This document shows, piece after piece, positions 1 to 5,379 of a stretch of 5,379 nucleotides of DNA (positions within the stretch are counted from its first letter, which is position 1; each line of letters starts with the position of its first letter). Source of the DNA: Chloroflexota bacterium (GTDB lineage Bacteria; Chloroflexota; Dehalococcoidia; Lucifugimonadales; Lucifugimonadaceae); contig JACQUF010000470.1 of NCBI GenBank assembly GCA_016210435.1, positions 1 through 5,379 on the forward strand, in the 5' to 3' direction. Below the pieces are notes generated by a model that was given only the letters and a program-made list of their open reading frames with translations, did no database searches and was not told the origin of the DNA. Both the position numbers and the translations under genes were made by a program.

Positions 1-1
1 C

Positions 2-610
2 GTCCAGGACGGTCCGGAACCGACACCGCGTTACAACATCGCGCCCACCCAGCAAGTCATCGCCGTCACCCAGCGAGGCGAAGACCGCCGGTTGGAATGG
101 ATGCGGTGGGGTCTAATCCCTTCATGGGCGAAGCCTGACGACCTGCCCAAGAACACAATCCTGGCGCGTTCGGAAAGCGTGCTCGATTCGGGAATGTGGA
201 AGCGACCGCTCCGGCGCACACGCTGCCTGATCCCGGCAGATGGCTTCTTCGAATGGACCGGCGAAAAAGCTGAACGGCGCCCGATGTTCGTTCGAATGAA
301 GGACGGCAGCATCTTTGCGTTCGCCGGGCTGTACGACCTCTGGAGGAACCCCGCTGGCGAGCTCGTCAGGTCGTGCGCGATCATCACGACCCCGTCGAAC
401 GAAATGATGGCGAAGATCCATTCGCGGATGCCGGCCATCCTGCCGCGGGGCGCGGAAGACGCCTGGCTGGACGCGGGATTGGAAGACGCAGACGCGCTGC
501 TCGCACTCGTGAAACCAGTTCCGTCCGAGGCGATGGAGACGTGGGAGGTGACCCGGACCGTGAACTCGGCCGCAAACGACTCGCCCGACTGCCTTGCCCG
601 CGCCAGCTAA
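2..610 (+). CDS. yedK: SRAP-domain protein (SOS response-associated peptidase, YedK/HMCES family), 5'-truncated
   Basis: The frame is open from the window edge to a TAA stop, giving 202 residues. Numbered from base 2, the SRAP landmarks appear in order: RYNIAPTQ (10-17, with the active-site Asn), WGLIPSWAK (36-44), ARSESV (55-60, usually NARSET/S), GFFEW with the conserved Glu84, the TTPSN segment (129-133), and IHSRMPAIL with the conserved His140. Family knowledge: these proteins bind abasic sites in single-stranded DNA and form a covalent link through Cys2, with the Asn, Glu and His assisting; they shield or repair damaged DNA in the cytoplasm. Compared with E. coli YedK (about 222 residues), roughly 25 N-terminal residues, including Met1-Cys2, lie outside the window, so the catalytic cysteine cannot be checked. 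It converges with the dehydrogenase gene downstream and has no evident link to the F420 genes. The family call is firm; activity is inferred. Confidence 0.93.
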   Translation, partial: VQDGPEPTPRYNIAPTQQVIAVTQRGEDRRLEWMRWGLIPSWAKPDDLPKNTILARSESVLDSGMWKRPLRRTRCLIPADGFFEWTGEKAERRPMFVRMKDGSIFAFAGLYDLWRNPAGELVRSCAIITTPSNEMMAKIHSRMPAILPRGAEDAWLDAGLEDADALLALVKPVPSEAMETWEVTRTVNSAANDSPDCLARAS

Positions 611-708
611 TTTCTTCACTCAGATGCGATCGGATCATGGGCGACAGGTACATGAAGGACTGAGGGCCTGGTCCGTCGTCTTACGTTATTAGGGGCGTTG
701 ATGTTGGA
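611..708. other. Convergent intergenic gap, no clear terminator
   Basis: This 98-bp gap lies between the stop codons of two converging genes. I looked for a GC-rich stem followed by a T-run on either strand and found only weak partial matches, for example GGAC pairing with GTCC around 657-674. I see no convincing gene, RNA or repeat here. Termination may be Rho-dependent or use a structure I could not recognise by eye. Confidence 0.5.
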
Positions 709-1608
709 CTATGCCTTTGAGAGGTCTACCCCGGCTCGCTCTTCCTGGATCAACCGCACGACTTCGGCCTTCTTTGTCGCCCAGCCCCGGTTCATCGCGT
801 CAATCATCTTCTGCTCGACGATATTTGCGAGCTCCATGGGTACGCCTGCCTGGCGGCCGATCTCGCATGCGAGCCCGATGTCCTTCCGGGAGAGCGCCAG
901 CGTGAAGGTGAGCTTGTCGGGATCGAAGTCACGGGTCACGGGCTGGGTCTTCCAGCGATGAAGCGGCGGGTTCTTTCCCGCCGCGCTCTTGGATATCGCA
1001 TCGATGAGCGTCGATAGAGGTACCCCGGCTTTGACCCCCATCGTCAGGACTTCGGCCGTTCCCTGGCCCAGGATCGCGCCGAACAGCTGGTGGGCGAGCT
1101 TGCACACGGTGCCGTTGCCCGCCCTTCCGCAGTAGATGACCTTGTCCCCCATCGCATCGAATACTGACCGCACGCGCTTGAACGCCGCCTCGTCGCCGCT
1201 CGCCATCACGCAGAGGTCCCGGGCTATGGCGCCAGGGACGCCGCCGCTTACGGGCGCGTCCAGGAACGTGATGCCTTCAGCCGCGAAAGCGCCGTGCAGT
1301 TTTCTCACCATCTCGAGCGAATTCGTCGATGAATCAACGACTACGGTGGAAGGTTTGACGGATTCGATCAGGCTGCCGCCCCCGAGGCACACCGCTTCGA
1401 CGTCCCGGGGCATGGGCAGGCACATCATTACGACGTCCTGGCCAACCGCGGCCTCGGCCGGCGTCGACGCCCAGAGCGCGCCGGACTCAAGGAGGTTGAT
1501 CGCTGCATCCCGGTTGAGGTCGTGCACGGTGAGCTGATGGCCCCCTTTGAGCACGCTGGTGGCCATTGGATTGCCCATGCGGCCGACGCCGATCCACGCT
1601 ACCTTCAT
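709..1608 (-). CDS. NAD(P)-dependent beta-hydroxyacid dehydrogenase (3-hydroxyisobutyrate dehydrogenase family)
   Basis: The product is 299 residues, the usual length for this family. The N-terminal Rossmann fold has GVGRMGNPMA at 7-16. The second strand ends in VHDLNR with Asp30, which suggests NAD rather than NADP. The substrate loop DAPVSGG is at 117-123, the presumed catalytic Lys170 lies in GNGTVCKLAHQ (164-174), and the C-terminal helical domain carries RKDIGLA (241-247). Family members reversibly oxidise 3-hydroxy acids (3-hydroxyisobutyrate, tartronate semialdehyde/glycerate, succinic semialdehyde) in the cytoplasm. The substrate here cannot be told from sequence. The two positions after K-L-A, often Asn-Asn or Asn-Gln, are His-Gln here. 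The ATG at 1608 is chosen because GGAGG sits 7 nt upstream and the Rossmann motif begins at once; a longer reading from 1692 would overlap the upstream gene. It is the last gene of the probable minus-strand operon, 52 bp after the LLM gene. mmsB/garR-like names are not justified. Confidence 0.92.
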   Translation of the reverse strand: MKVAWIGVGRMGNPMATSVLKGGHQLTVHDLNRDAAINLLESGALWASTPAEAAVGQDVVMMCLPMPRDVEAVCLGGGSLIESVKPSTVVVDSSTNSLEMVRKLHGAFAAEGITFLDAPVSGGVPGAIARDLCVMASGDEAAFKRVRSVFDAMGDKVIYCGRAGNGTVCKLAHQLFGAILGQGTAEVLTMGVKAGVPLSTLIDAISKSAAGKNPPLHRWKTQPVTRDFDPDKLTFTLALSRKDIGLACEIGRQAGVPMELANIVEQKMIDAMNRGWATKKAEVVRLIQEERAGVDLSKA

Positions 1609-1615
1609 CGTGATA

Positions 1616-1620
1616 CCTCC
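1616..1620 (-). promoter_or_regulatory. Shine-Dalgarno site for the beta-hydroxyacid dehydrogenase
   Basis: The minus strand reads GGAGG followed by T, ending 7 nt before the ATG at 1608. It is the strongest ribosome binding site in the window and decides the start. It also suggests that this gene is translated independently of the LLM gene rather than by coupling. Confidence 0.8.
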
Positions 1621-1626
1621 GGATAC

Positions 1627-1652
1627 CAGCCCACCCGAGACGGGCGAGGCTG
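1627..1652 (-). other. Possible hairpin in the LLM-dehydrogenase spacer
   Basis: Within the 52-bp spacer, CAGCC (1627-1631) can pair with GGCTG (1648-1652), and CCCG (1634-1637) with CGGG (1641-1644), around an AGA loop and a small internal bulge. No T-run follows on the minus strand, so it does not look like an intrinsic terminator. It could serve as an RNA processing or stabilising element, or be chance in GC-rich DNA. Confidence 0.3.
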
Positions 1653-1660
1653 AGGGGATA

Positions 1661-2635
1661 TTAACGCAGGGCGGGCAGGACCTCAGACGCAAGCAGATCG
1701 AGCTGCCGCGGCTGGTCGTAGGACGCGAACCTTAGGATCACTTCGTCCGCGCCCGCGGCCGTGTACTCACGAATCCGTGCGACCACCGACTCGGCGCGGC
1801 CATAGGGGCCCCAGCGATCGCCCCACCAGTTGAGCCCGTAGTATGCCTTCACCCAGGCATCGCCTTCGGAGGCCGCCGCGTCCGGATCGTGATCCAGGTT
1901 CACGGTCATGTAGTAGGCGGCGCGAAACGCCAGGGGATCGCGCCCGGCAGCCTGGACTTCCTGCAGGACGGCTTTCCGCACGCCCGCGAATTCGGCAGGG
2001 GAGTCCGTGATCGAGATCATCCCGTCCGCGAGCCTGGCTGCCCGCCGGTACTGGCGTTCTAGTCCCGGTCCGGAATGGCAGGCCAGCAACACGGGGATGC
2101 GCGGCCGCTGGTGAGGGCGGAACCCGAGCGCAACCCGGTCGAGGGAGAAGAATCTTCCCTGAAATGTCACGGTCTCACCTTGCCACAGGCGCTGGGCGAT
2201 CTCGATGATTTCAGCAAGGCGGCGTCCCCTTGTCGAACGGTCGATCCCCGCGCTGTGCCATTCCTGCTGCTGGCCCGGTGTGAAGGCGCCCCCGGCGCCC
2301 ATAGCCAGGACGAGCCTGCCCTGGGACAGGAGATCCACCGTGGCCGCGGTCTGCGCGAGTAACAGGGGGTGCCGCAACGCCCCGAGAAGCACCGCAGTGC
2401 CGATGCGAACGCGACTCGTCCGGGCAGCCACCGCTGCCAGGGTGGCAAGAGGCTCGAGCCTGGGCTTCGCGATCAGGCTGTCTCCGACCCAGAGCGAATC
2501 CACGCCGATGTCCTCAGCCCGCTGCGCAACGTCAAGCACATGGGCCGCGGGCACTGGATCCGGGCCCTGCAGCAGGATCCCGCGCGTCGGCAATACGACG
2601 CCAATGCGTGGCGCCTCAGGCGGGCCTATTAGCAT
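1661..2635 (-). CDS. LLM-class (luciferase-like) oxidoreductase, probably F420-dependent
   Basis: The product is 324 residues with the single-domain TIM-barrel pattern of the bacterial luciferase-like family. Visible landmarks are IGVVLPTRG (11-19), AEDIGVDSLWVGDSL (40-54), EPLATLAAVAARTSRVRIGT (61-80), the HPLLLAQTAATVDLLSQGR stretch (89-107) leading into LAMGAGG (110-116), RAARLADGMI (198-207), and a terminal AAGADEVILRF (293-303). Family knowledge: these enzymes use FMN as monooxygenases or F420 as hydride-transfer reductases or dehydrogenases. The cofC-cofD pair immediately upstream in the same orientation argues for F420, but this is inference from context. The substrate is unknown. No signal peptide or membrane segment is seen. 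The start is the ATG at 2635, directly preceded by an in-frame TTG at 2638; the Shine-Dalgarno region (ACGGGA a few nt upstream) is weak, so the exact start is less certain than the family. Confidence 0.88.
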   Translation of the reverse strand: MLIGPPEAPRIGVVLPTRGILLQGPDPVPAAHVLDVAQRAEDIGVDSLWVGDSLIAKPRLEPLATLAAVAARTSRVRIGTAVLLGALRHPLLLAQTAATVDLLSQGRLVLAMGAGGAFTPGQQQEWHSAGIDRSTRGRRLAEIIEIAQRLWQGETVTFQGRFFSLDRVALGFRPHQRPRIPVLLACHSGPGLERQYRRAARLADGMISITDSPAEFAGVRKAVLQEVQAAGRDPLAFRAAYYMTVNLDHDPDAAASEGDAWVKAYYGLNWWGDRWGPYGRAESVVARIREYTAAGADEVILRFASYDQPRQLDLLASEVLPALR

Positions 2636-2665
2636 CAAGCGTCCCGTCCGGAGGGGTGAACAGTA

Positions 2666-2681
2666 CCCCGCCCCGGCGGGG
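2666..2681. repeat. Short GC palindrome between cofC and the LLM gene
   Basis: CCCCGCC (2666-2672) and GGCGGGG (2675-2681) form a perfect 7-bp inverted repeat with only two bases between the arms. It lies in the 72-bp gap after the cofC stop and before the LLM start. No T-run follows on the minus strand, so terminator function is not supported. It may belong to the larger repeat-like block that extends into the cofC 3' end. Confidence 0.5.
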
Positions 2682-2684
2682 GCG

Positions 2685-2778
2685 AGAGGGCGGGGGAGGA
2701 GAGAGTTTCAAGGCAGGCGCCGGCCCGTGCCCTCACCCTCCCCTTCTCCCGACGGGCCTATGAAATAGGGGTGAGGGC
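2685..2778. repeat. Interspersed, palindromic intergenic-type repeat running into the 3' end of cofC
   Basis: This block has the look of the dispersed CCCTCACCCC...GGGAGAAGGGG...GGTGAGGG elements common between genes in GC-rich bacteria. Within it, GCCCTCACCC (2729-2738) pairs perfectly with GGGTGAGGGC (2769-2778), and GGCCCGT (2722-2728) with ACGGGCC (2752-2758). A purine-rich tract (2685-2705) is an imperfect reverse complement of the pyrimidine-rich tract at 2730-2750. The right part is translated as the tail of CofC. That it is a multi-copy family is inferred from resemblance; only one copy is visible here, and its left boundary is approximate. Confidence 0.6.
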
Positions 2779-3430
2779 TATCGAGGAACGAAGGTCCGAG
2801 CTCGTCGACTGCCAGGGCAGCCTCCTCCCACCACCGGGACCTCTCTGCCTCGAGGATCGCGAGATCGGCCGGCGTATCGATGTCCAGCGCGAGTCCCCTT
2901 GACCGGACAATTTCAACCTGCCCGCCCGAACTTTCGAAGCCGTTCCGATGTCGCTGCGCGCTGTCCGGGCCCATCATAGGGACAAAGTCGACCGCGGCTG
3001 GGATCGCGATTCCGTTGGTTCCCTTGCCGGACCGGTCGGGCGCGATCGACGGGCGGCCTTCCGATGCCGGTTTTAGCAAAGCGTCGACGTCTGCGAAAGT
3101 CAACAATGGCAGATCGGCCGGAACGAACGCCGCTATCGCCCATGGACCACCCCTGGCTTTGGCGAACGCCTGCTTCAGGCATACGTTGAGTTCGCCGGAG
3201 TCGTCCTTCATCCACTTCACCTCCAGCCGCTCGCACAGGCGGGCTACCGCGCCGTCCCCGGCGATTACCGTCGCCTCCCGGTCAGGGTGATTCCGGACGG
3301 TGTTCACCACGTGAACAAACATCGCGGTTGCAAGGAGCCGCCGCCGGTCGTCCGGCAGCGCTCCTGCGAGGCGCGACTTGGCGGACGCGAGAGACTTCAT
3401 CGGGACGAACAGGCAAACCCGGCCGGTCAT
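2708..3430 (-). CDS. cofC: CofC/FbiD-type 2-phospho-L-lactate guanylyltransferase (F420 biosynthesis)
   Basis: The product is 240 residues of the MobA-like nucleotidyltransferase fold. Landmarks are FVPMKSLASAKSRLAG (8-23, nucleotide-binding start), VIAGDG (55-60), VPADLPLL (103-110, metal/GTP-binding Asp), PDRSGKGTNG (131-140) and LALDIDTPADLAIL (180-193). The family joins GMP from GTP to a three-carbon acid: 2-phospho-L-lactate in archaea, phosphoenolpyruvate in mycobacteria, or 3-phosphoglycerate in at least one Gram-negative. The unstable product passes to CofD. Which acid is used here cannot be read from sequence by eye. The ATG overlaps the cofD stop as ATGA (3427-3430), implying translational coupling. 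The native fold probably ends near residue 212. The last part (about 218-240, SPHPYFIG... then GEGEGEGTGRRLP) is encoded by an intergenic-type palindromic repeat and looks like an acquired tail. It is followed on the same strand by the LLM gene. Confidence 0.92.
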   Translation of the reverse strand: MTGRVCLFVPMKSLASAKSRLAGALPDDRRRLLATAMFVHVVNTVRNHPDREATVIAGDGAVARLCERLEVKWMKDDSGELNVCLKQAFAKARGGPWAIAAFVPADLPLLTFADVDALLKPASEGRPSIAPDRSGKGTNGIAIPAAVDFVPMMGPDSAQRHRNGFESSGGQVEIVRSRGLALDIDTPADLAILEAERSRWWEEAALAVDELGPSFLDSPHPYFIGPSGEGEGEGTGRRLP

Positions 3431-4368
3431 CCGCCAGGCCCCAGGAGCGCAAGAAGCGAACGCGCCAACGCAATCTTGTCCTCTTCCGTCTCCATGATCG
3501 TTTGTGCGACCTCAACCTTCATGCCGAGCCGTGCTATCTCGGACGCGAACGCCCCGTCCGAGCGGTCGATGACCATGTGCGTACAAAGTCCCCGGTACTG
3601 CCTGGCCACGGCGACGCAGCCGGCCGGTTCTCCCGTCAGTTCCTGGATGAGCTTGGCGGCAGGCCCCTTGATAGCCTTCCCCGCCACGATCGGGCTGACC
3701 GCGACCTTCGGCACATCAAGCTCGATGATGCGGTCCCGGACCCCCGGAATCGCGAGGATCGGGGCGACGCTCAGGAACGGGTTTGAAGGGCAGATCACAA
3801 TCGCGGTCGCGCGTTCAAGCGCGAACTCGAACCAGGGCGATGGTGCCGCGCGTTCTGCGCCGTTGAACCGGATCTCACGAACGCGGGGCTCGCACCTGCG
3901 CCGCACGAAATAGTGCTGAAACGACATCGCTCCCTCGTCCGTATCGACCACAGTGCGGACCGGATGATCGGTCATCGGCACGACCGCATGCCGCACTCCA
4001 AAGCGCTCGCAAAGGTGCCTTGTTACTTCGCTCAGCGTATGGCCTTCCCGTAGCAGCTGGGTCCTCAGGATGTGCACCGCGAGGTCGCGGTCGCCGAGCT
4101 TGAACCAGGTTTCGGCGCCGAGTCGGCCGAGCGTCTCCAGGGAGTTGAAGGAATCGCCCGCGCGCCCCCATCCCGTTTCCGGGTTGACGGAACCGCCGAG
4201 GGTGTACATGACGGTATCCAGGTCGGGGGAGACGTGAAGGCCATGGAACACGTCATCGTCGGCGGTGTTGACGACCACGGTCAGGCGGTCGGGAGGCAGG
4301 ATCCGCGCAAAACCGAGCGCTAGTTTCGCGCCGCCGACGCCGCCCGCGAGAGCCAGTATTTGCGACAT
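3427..4368 (-). CDS. cofD: CofD 2-phospho-L-lactate transferase (F420 biosynthesis)
   Basis: The product is 313 residues, a full-length CofD/FbiA. Landmarks in order are LAGGVGGAKLALG (7-19, nucleotide-binding start), VNTADDDVFHGLHVSPDLDT (33-52, metal and Fo-binding acidic loop), LGDRDLAVHI (91-100), MSFQHYFVRRR (148-158), CPSNPFLSVAPIL (193-205) and SPIVAGKAIKGPA (225-237). The family transfers the phospho-acid moiety from the guanylylated donor made by CofC onto the side-chain hydroxyl of the deazaflavin Fo, releasing GMP and forming F420-0 or its dehydro or 3PG variant, in the cytoplasm. The CofD signature motifs distinguish it from the paralogous YvcK/UPF0052 group. It is the first gene of the minus-strand unit and overlaps cofC by 4 nt. 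The ATG at 4368 starts directly before the GG-VGGAK strand. Upstream GGTGGA lies about 11 nt away, a weak ribosome site. Fo synthase and glutamate ligase genes are not in the window. Confidence 0.95.
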   Translation of the reverse strand: MSQILALAGGVGGAKLALGFARILPPDRLTVVVNTADDDVFHGLHVSPDLDTVMYTLGGSVNPETGWGRAGDSFNSLETLGRLGAETWFKLGDRDLAVHILRTQLLREGHTLSEVTRHLCERFGVRHAVVPMTDHPVRTVVDTDEGAMSFQHYFVRRRCEPRVREIRFNGAERAAPSPWFEFALERATAIVICPSNPFLSVAPILAIPGVRDRIIELDVPKVAVSPIVAGKAIKGPAAKLIQELTGEPAGCVAVARQYRGLCTHMVIDRSDGAFASEIARLGMKVEVAQTIMETEEDKIALARSLLALLGPGG

Positions 4369-4433
4369 TGGTTGTATTTTCCACCCTATGATGAGGATCG
4401 GCGGGAGGGATCGCGGCCTGACAGAGGGGGCAC
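4369..4433. promoter_or_regulatory. Divergent cofD/pntA intergenic region with candidate promoters
   Basis: This 65-bp gap separates two divergent starts and includes the most AT-rich short stretch nearby (about 4368-4394). On the + strand, TATGAT at 4387-4392 resembles a -10 box, but no matching -35 box sits at 16-18 bp. On the minus strand no good -10/-35 pair is evident. No clear operator palindrome was found. Given its size, the promoters must overlap each other or extend into the first codons of the genes, so coordinated control of both directions is possible. Confidence 0.4.
4423..4430 (+). promoter_or_regulatory. Shine-Dalgarno site for pntA
   Basis: AGAGGGGG lies immediately upstream of the ATG at 4434; its AGAGG part is 6 nt from the start codon. 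It supports this start, which also begins directly with the family's N-terminal sequence. Confidence 0.7.
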
Positions 4434-5379
4434 ATGAAGATCAGCGCGCCCAGGGAAATTGCGCCAGGCGAACGAAGGGTTGCCATGGTGCCGGAAACCG
4501 CCTCGCGGCTCGTCAAGAGCGGGCACGAAGTACTGATCCAGAGCGGCGCCGGTGCGGAGGCTTCGTTTCCCGACACGGCTTTCCAGAAAGCCGGGGCACA
4601 GATCGTTCCTGATGCAGTCGCAGCGGCTGCGCCGGCGGACTTCTACGTCTGCGTGGGGAAGCCGGGACCCGATGCCATCGTGGCGCTTCGACCGGGATCG
4701 GTGGTGATCGGTCTCCTGGATGTCCGCCGCGATCCTCTGACCTTGCGGGCACTGGCTGAGCGGGGCGTAACGGCATTCAGCCTGGAGCTCGTGCCGCGGA
4801 TCGCACGCGCCCAGAGGGTCGACGTGCTGTCTTCGCAGGCGTCGGTGGCAGGGTACAAGGCCGCGTTGATAGCTGCCAACTCCCTTGCCAAGTACCTTCC
4901 CATGATGGTCACGGCCGCGGGGACTACGCCGCCCGCGAAAGCACTGGTCCTCGGGGCCGGGGTCGCGGGTCTGCAGGCGATAGCCACCGCACGCCGGCTG
5001 GGCGCGGTCGTCGAAGCCTTCGACGTTCGCGCGGCGGTGAAGGAGCAGGTAATCAGCCTTGGCGCGCGGTTCATCGAAATCGGCCCGCCAGCGGACGCGG
5101 AGGCCGCGGGAGGCTATGCCCGGGCCCAGACCGAGGAAGAACAGGCCCGCTTGCGGGAAGCCCTCAAGACACACATCGCGGACGCGGACGTCGTGATCAC
5201 GACTGCCGCGATCCCGGGCCGGCGAGCGCCGCTGCTGATCACCGCGGACGCCGTCCGGGCGATGCGCCCCGGCAGCGTCGTCGTCGACCTCGCCGCGGAA
5301 TCTGGCGGTAACTGCGAGCTCACCAGGCCGGGCGAGACGCTGACCGTCGACGGGGTTACGGTGCATGGCCCGCTGAACC
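4434..5379 (+). CDS. pntA: NAD(P) transhydrogenase subunit alpha (NAD(H)-binding domain I), 3'-truncated
   Basis: Translation from the ATG at 4434 stays open for 315 codons to the window end. Landmarks are PREIAPGERRVAMVPET (6-22), SGAG (37-40), VPRIARAQRVDVLSSQASVAG (starting at 120, with the conserved Gln127 and Asp130 of the hydride-transfer site), the Rossmann motif GAGVAG (174-179), AFDVRAAVKEQV (195-206, with Asp197 expected to bind the NAD ribose), GYARAQTEEE (227-236, mobile loop with Tyr228), AAIPGRRAP (258-266) and VVDLAAESGGNCELT (283-297). These identify proton-translocating transhydrogenase rather than alanine dehydrogenase. The enzyme couples proton entry across the inner membrane to hydride transfer from NADH to NADP+; this domain is cytoplasmic. 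About 50-70 more residues are expected if it is the short alpha-1 form. The window does not show whether the membrane part is fused (E. coli type) or separate (Rhodospirillum type). It is divergent from cofD. Confidence 0.95.
   Translation, partial: MKISAPREIAPGERRVAMVPETASRLVKSGHEVLIQSGAGAEASFPDTAFQKAGAQIVPDAVAAAAPADFYVCVGKPGPDAIVALRPGSVVIGLLDVRRDPLTLRALAERGVTAFSLELVPRIARAQRVDVLSSQASVAGYKAALIAANSLAKYLPMMVTAAGTTPPAKALVLGAGVAGLQAIATARRLGAVVEAFDVRAAVKEQVISLGARFIEIGPPADAEAAGGYARAQTEEEQARLREALKTHIADADVVITTAAIPGRRAPLLITADAVRAMRPGSVVVDLAAESGGNCELTRPGETLTVDGVTVHGPLN

Noticed and set aside
31..619. Minus-strand open frames opposite the SRAP gene
   Set aside because: They are shadows of the SRAP frame, which carries all the family motifs in order.
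611..708. Intrinsic terminator in the convergent gap
   Set aside because: Only 4-bp pairings with mismatches were found and no T-run follows a stem on either strand.
709..1608. F420H2:NADP oxidoreductase (FNO) as the identity of the last gene, tempting because of the F420 context
   Set aside because: FNO is shorter and lacks the DAPVSGG loop, the catalytic-lysine helix and the C-terminal RKDIGLA helix that are all present here; the protein fits the beta-hydroxyacid dehydrogenase family.
1609..1692. Longer N-terminus of the dehydrogenase from an upstream start at 1692
   Set aside because: The added 28 residues resemble no part of the family, would overlap the LLM gene's end, and ignore the clear GGAGG site placed correctly for the ATG at 1608.
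2205..2768. Plus-strand open frame of 187 codons opposite the LLM start and cofC end
   Set aside because: It is Arg/Pro/Ser-rich, shows no recognisable domain, spans the intergenic repeat and is antisense to two recognised genes.
4386..5366. Long minus-strand open frame (326 codons) opposite pntA
   Set aside because: It is fully antisense to a strongly conserved transhydrogenase frame, its translation is Arg/Pro/Gly-rich with no family motifs, and long antisense frames are expected in GC-rich DNA.
4434..5379. Alanine dehydrogenase as an alternative for the transhydrogenase gene
   Set aside because: The GYARAQTEEE loop, RAQRVDVLSSQA and the VVDLAAESGGNCELT segment are characteristic of transhydrogenase alpha subunits.

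Overview
The window comes from a GC-rich bacterium (about two-thirds G+C by eye, with strong G/C preference at third codon positions). It is densely coding, with six protein genes and short gaps. The lineage cannot be fixed from sequence alone. Genes for coenzyme F420 synthesis occur in Actinobacteria, Chloroflexi, some Proteobacteria and several uncultured GC-rich phyla. Here they sit beside a proteobacterial-style transhydrogenase alpha subunit and a 'PHP...GEGEG'-type intergenic repeat. That mix leans towards a Gram-negative proteobacterium-like or uncultured relative rather than a typical actinomycete, but this is inference.

Layout: (1) Positions 2-610, + strand: 5'-truncated SRAP-domain (YedK/HMCES-type) DNA-protein crosslink protein. 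(2) Positions 611-708: short convergent gap without a clear terminator. (3) Positions 709-4368, - strand: four genes read right to left as a probable operon. These are cofD (2-phospho-L-lactate transferase family), cofC (phospholactate guanylyltransferase family, ATGA overlap with cofD), a luciferase-like (LLM class) oxidoreductase probably using F420, and a beta-hydroxyacid dehydrogenase of the 3-hydroxyisobutyrate dehydrogenase family. (4) Positions 4369-4433: a 65-bp divergent gap that must hold, or lie next to, the promoters for both directions. (5) Positions 4434-5379, + strand: start of an NAD(P) transhydrogenase alpha subunit gene (pntA/pntAA), cut by the window end.

How they may work together: CofC activates a three-carbon phospho-acid with GTP, and CofD transfers it to the deazaflavin Fo to give the F420-0 skeleton. 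The LLM enzyme next in the unit is a plausible user of reduced F420, and the dehydrogenase could act on a hydroxy- or oxo-acid in the same pathway. The divergent transhydrogenase concerns NADH/NADPH balance, so the locus has a general hydride-carrier theme. Fo synthase and the F420 glutamate ligase are not in the window. The least ordinary features are the intergenic repeat that has become the C-terminal tail of CofC, and the grouping of an F420 assembly pair with two oxidoreductases of unknown substrate. I saw no tRNA, rRNA, CRISPR array, insertion sequence or defence system.
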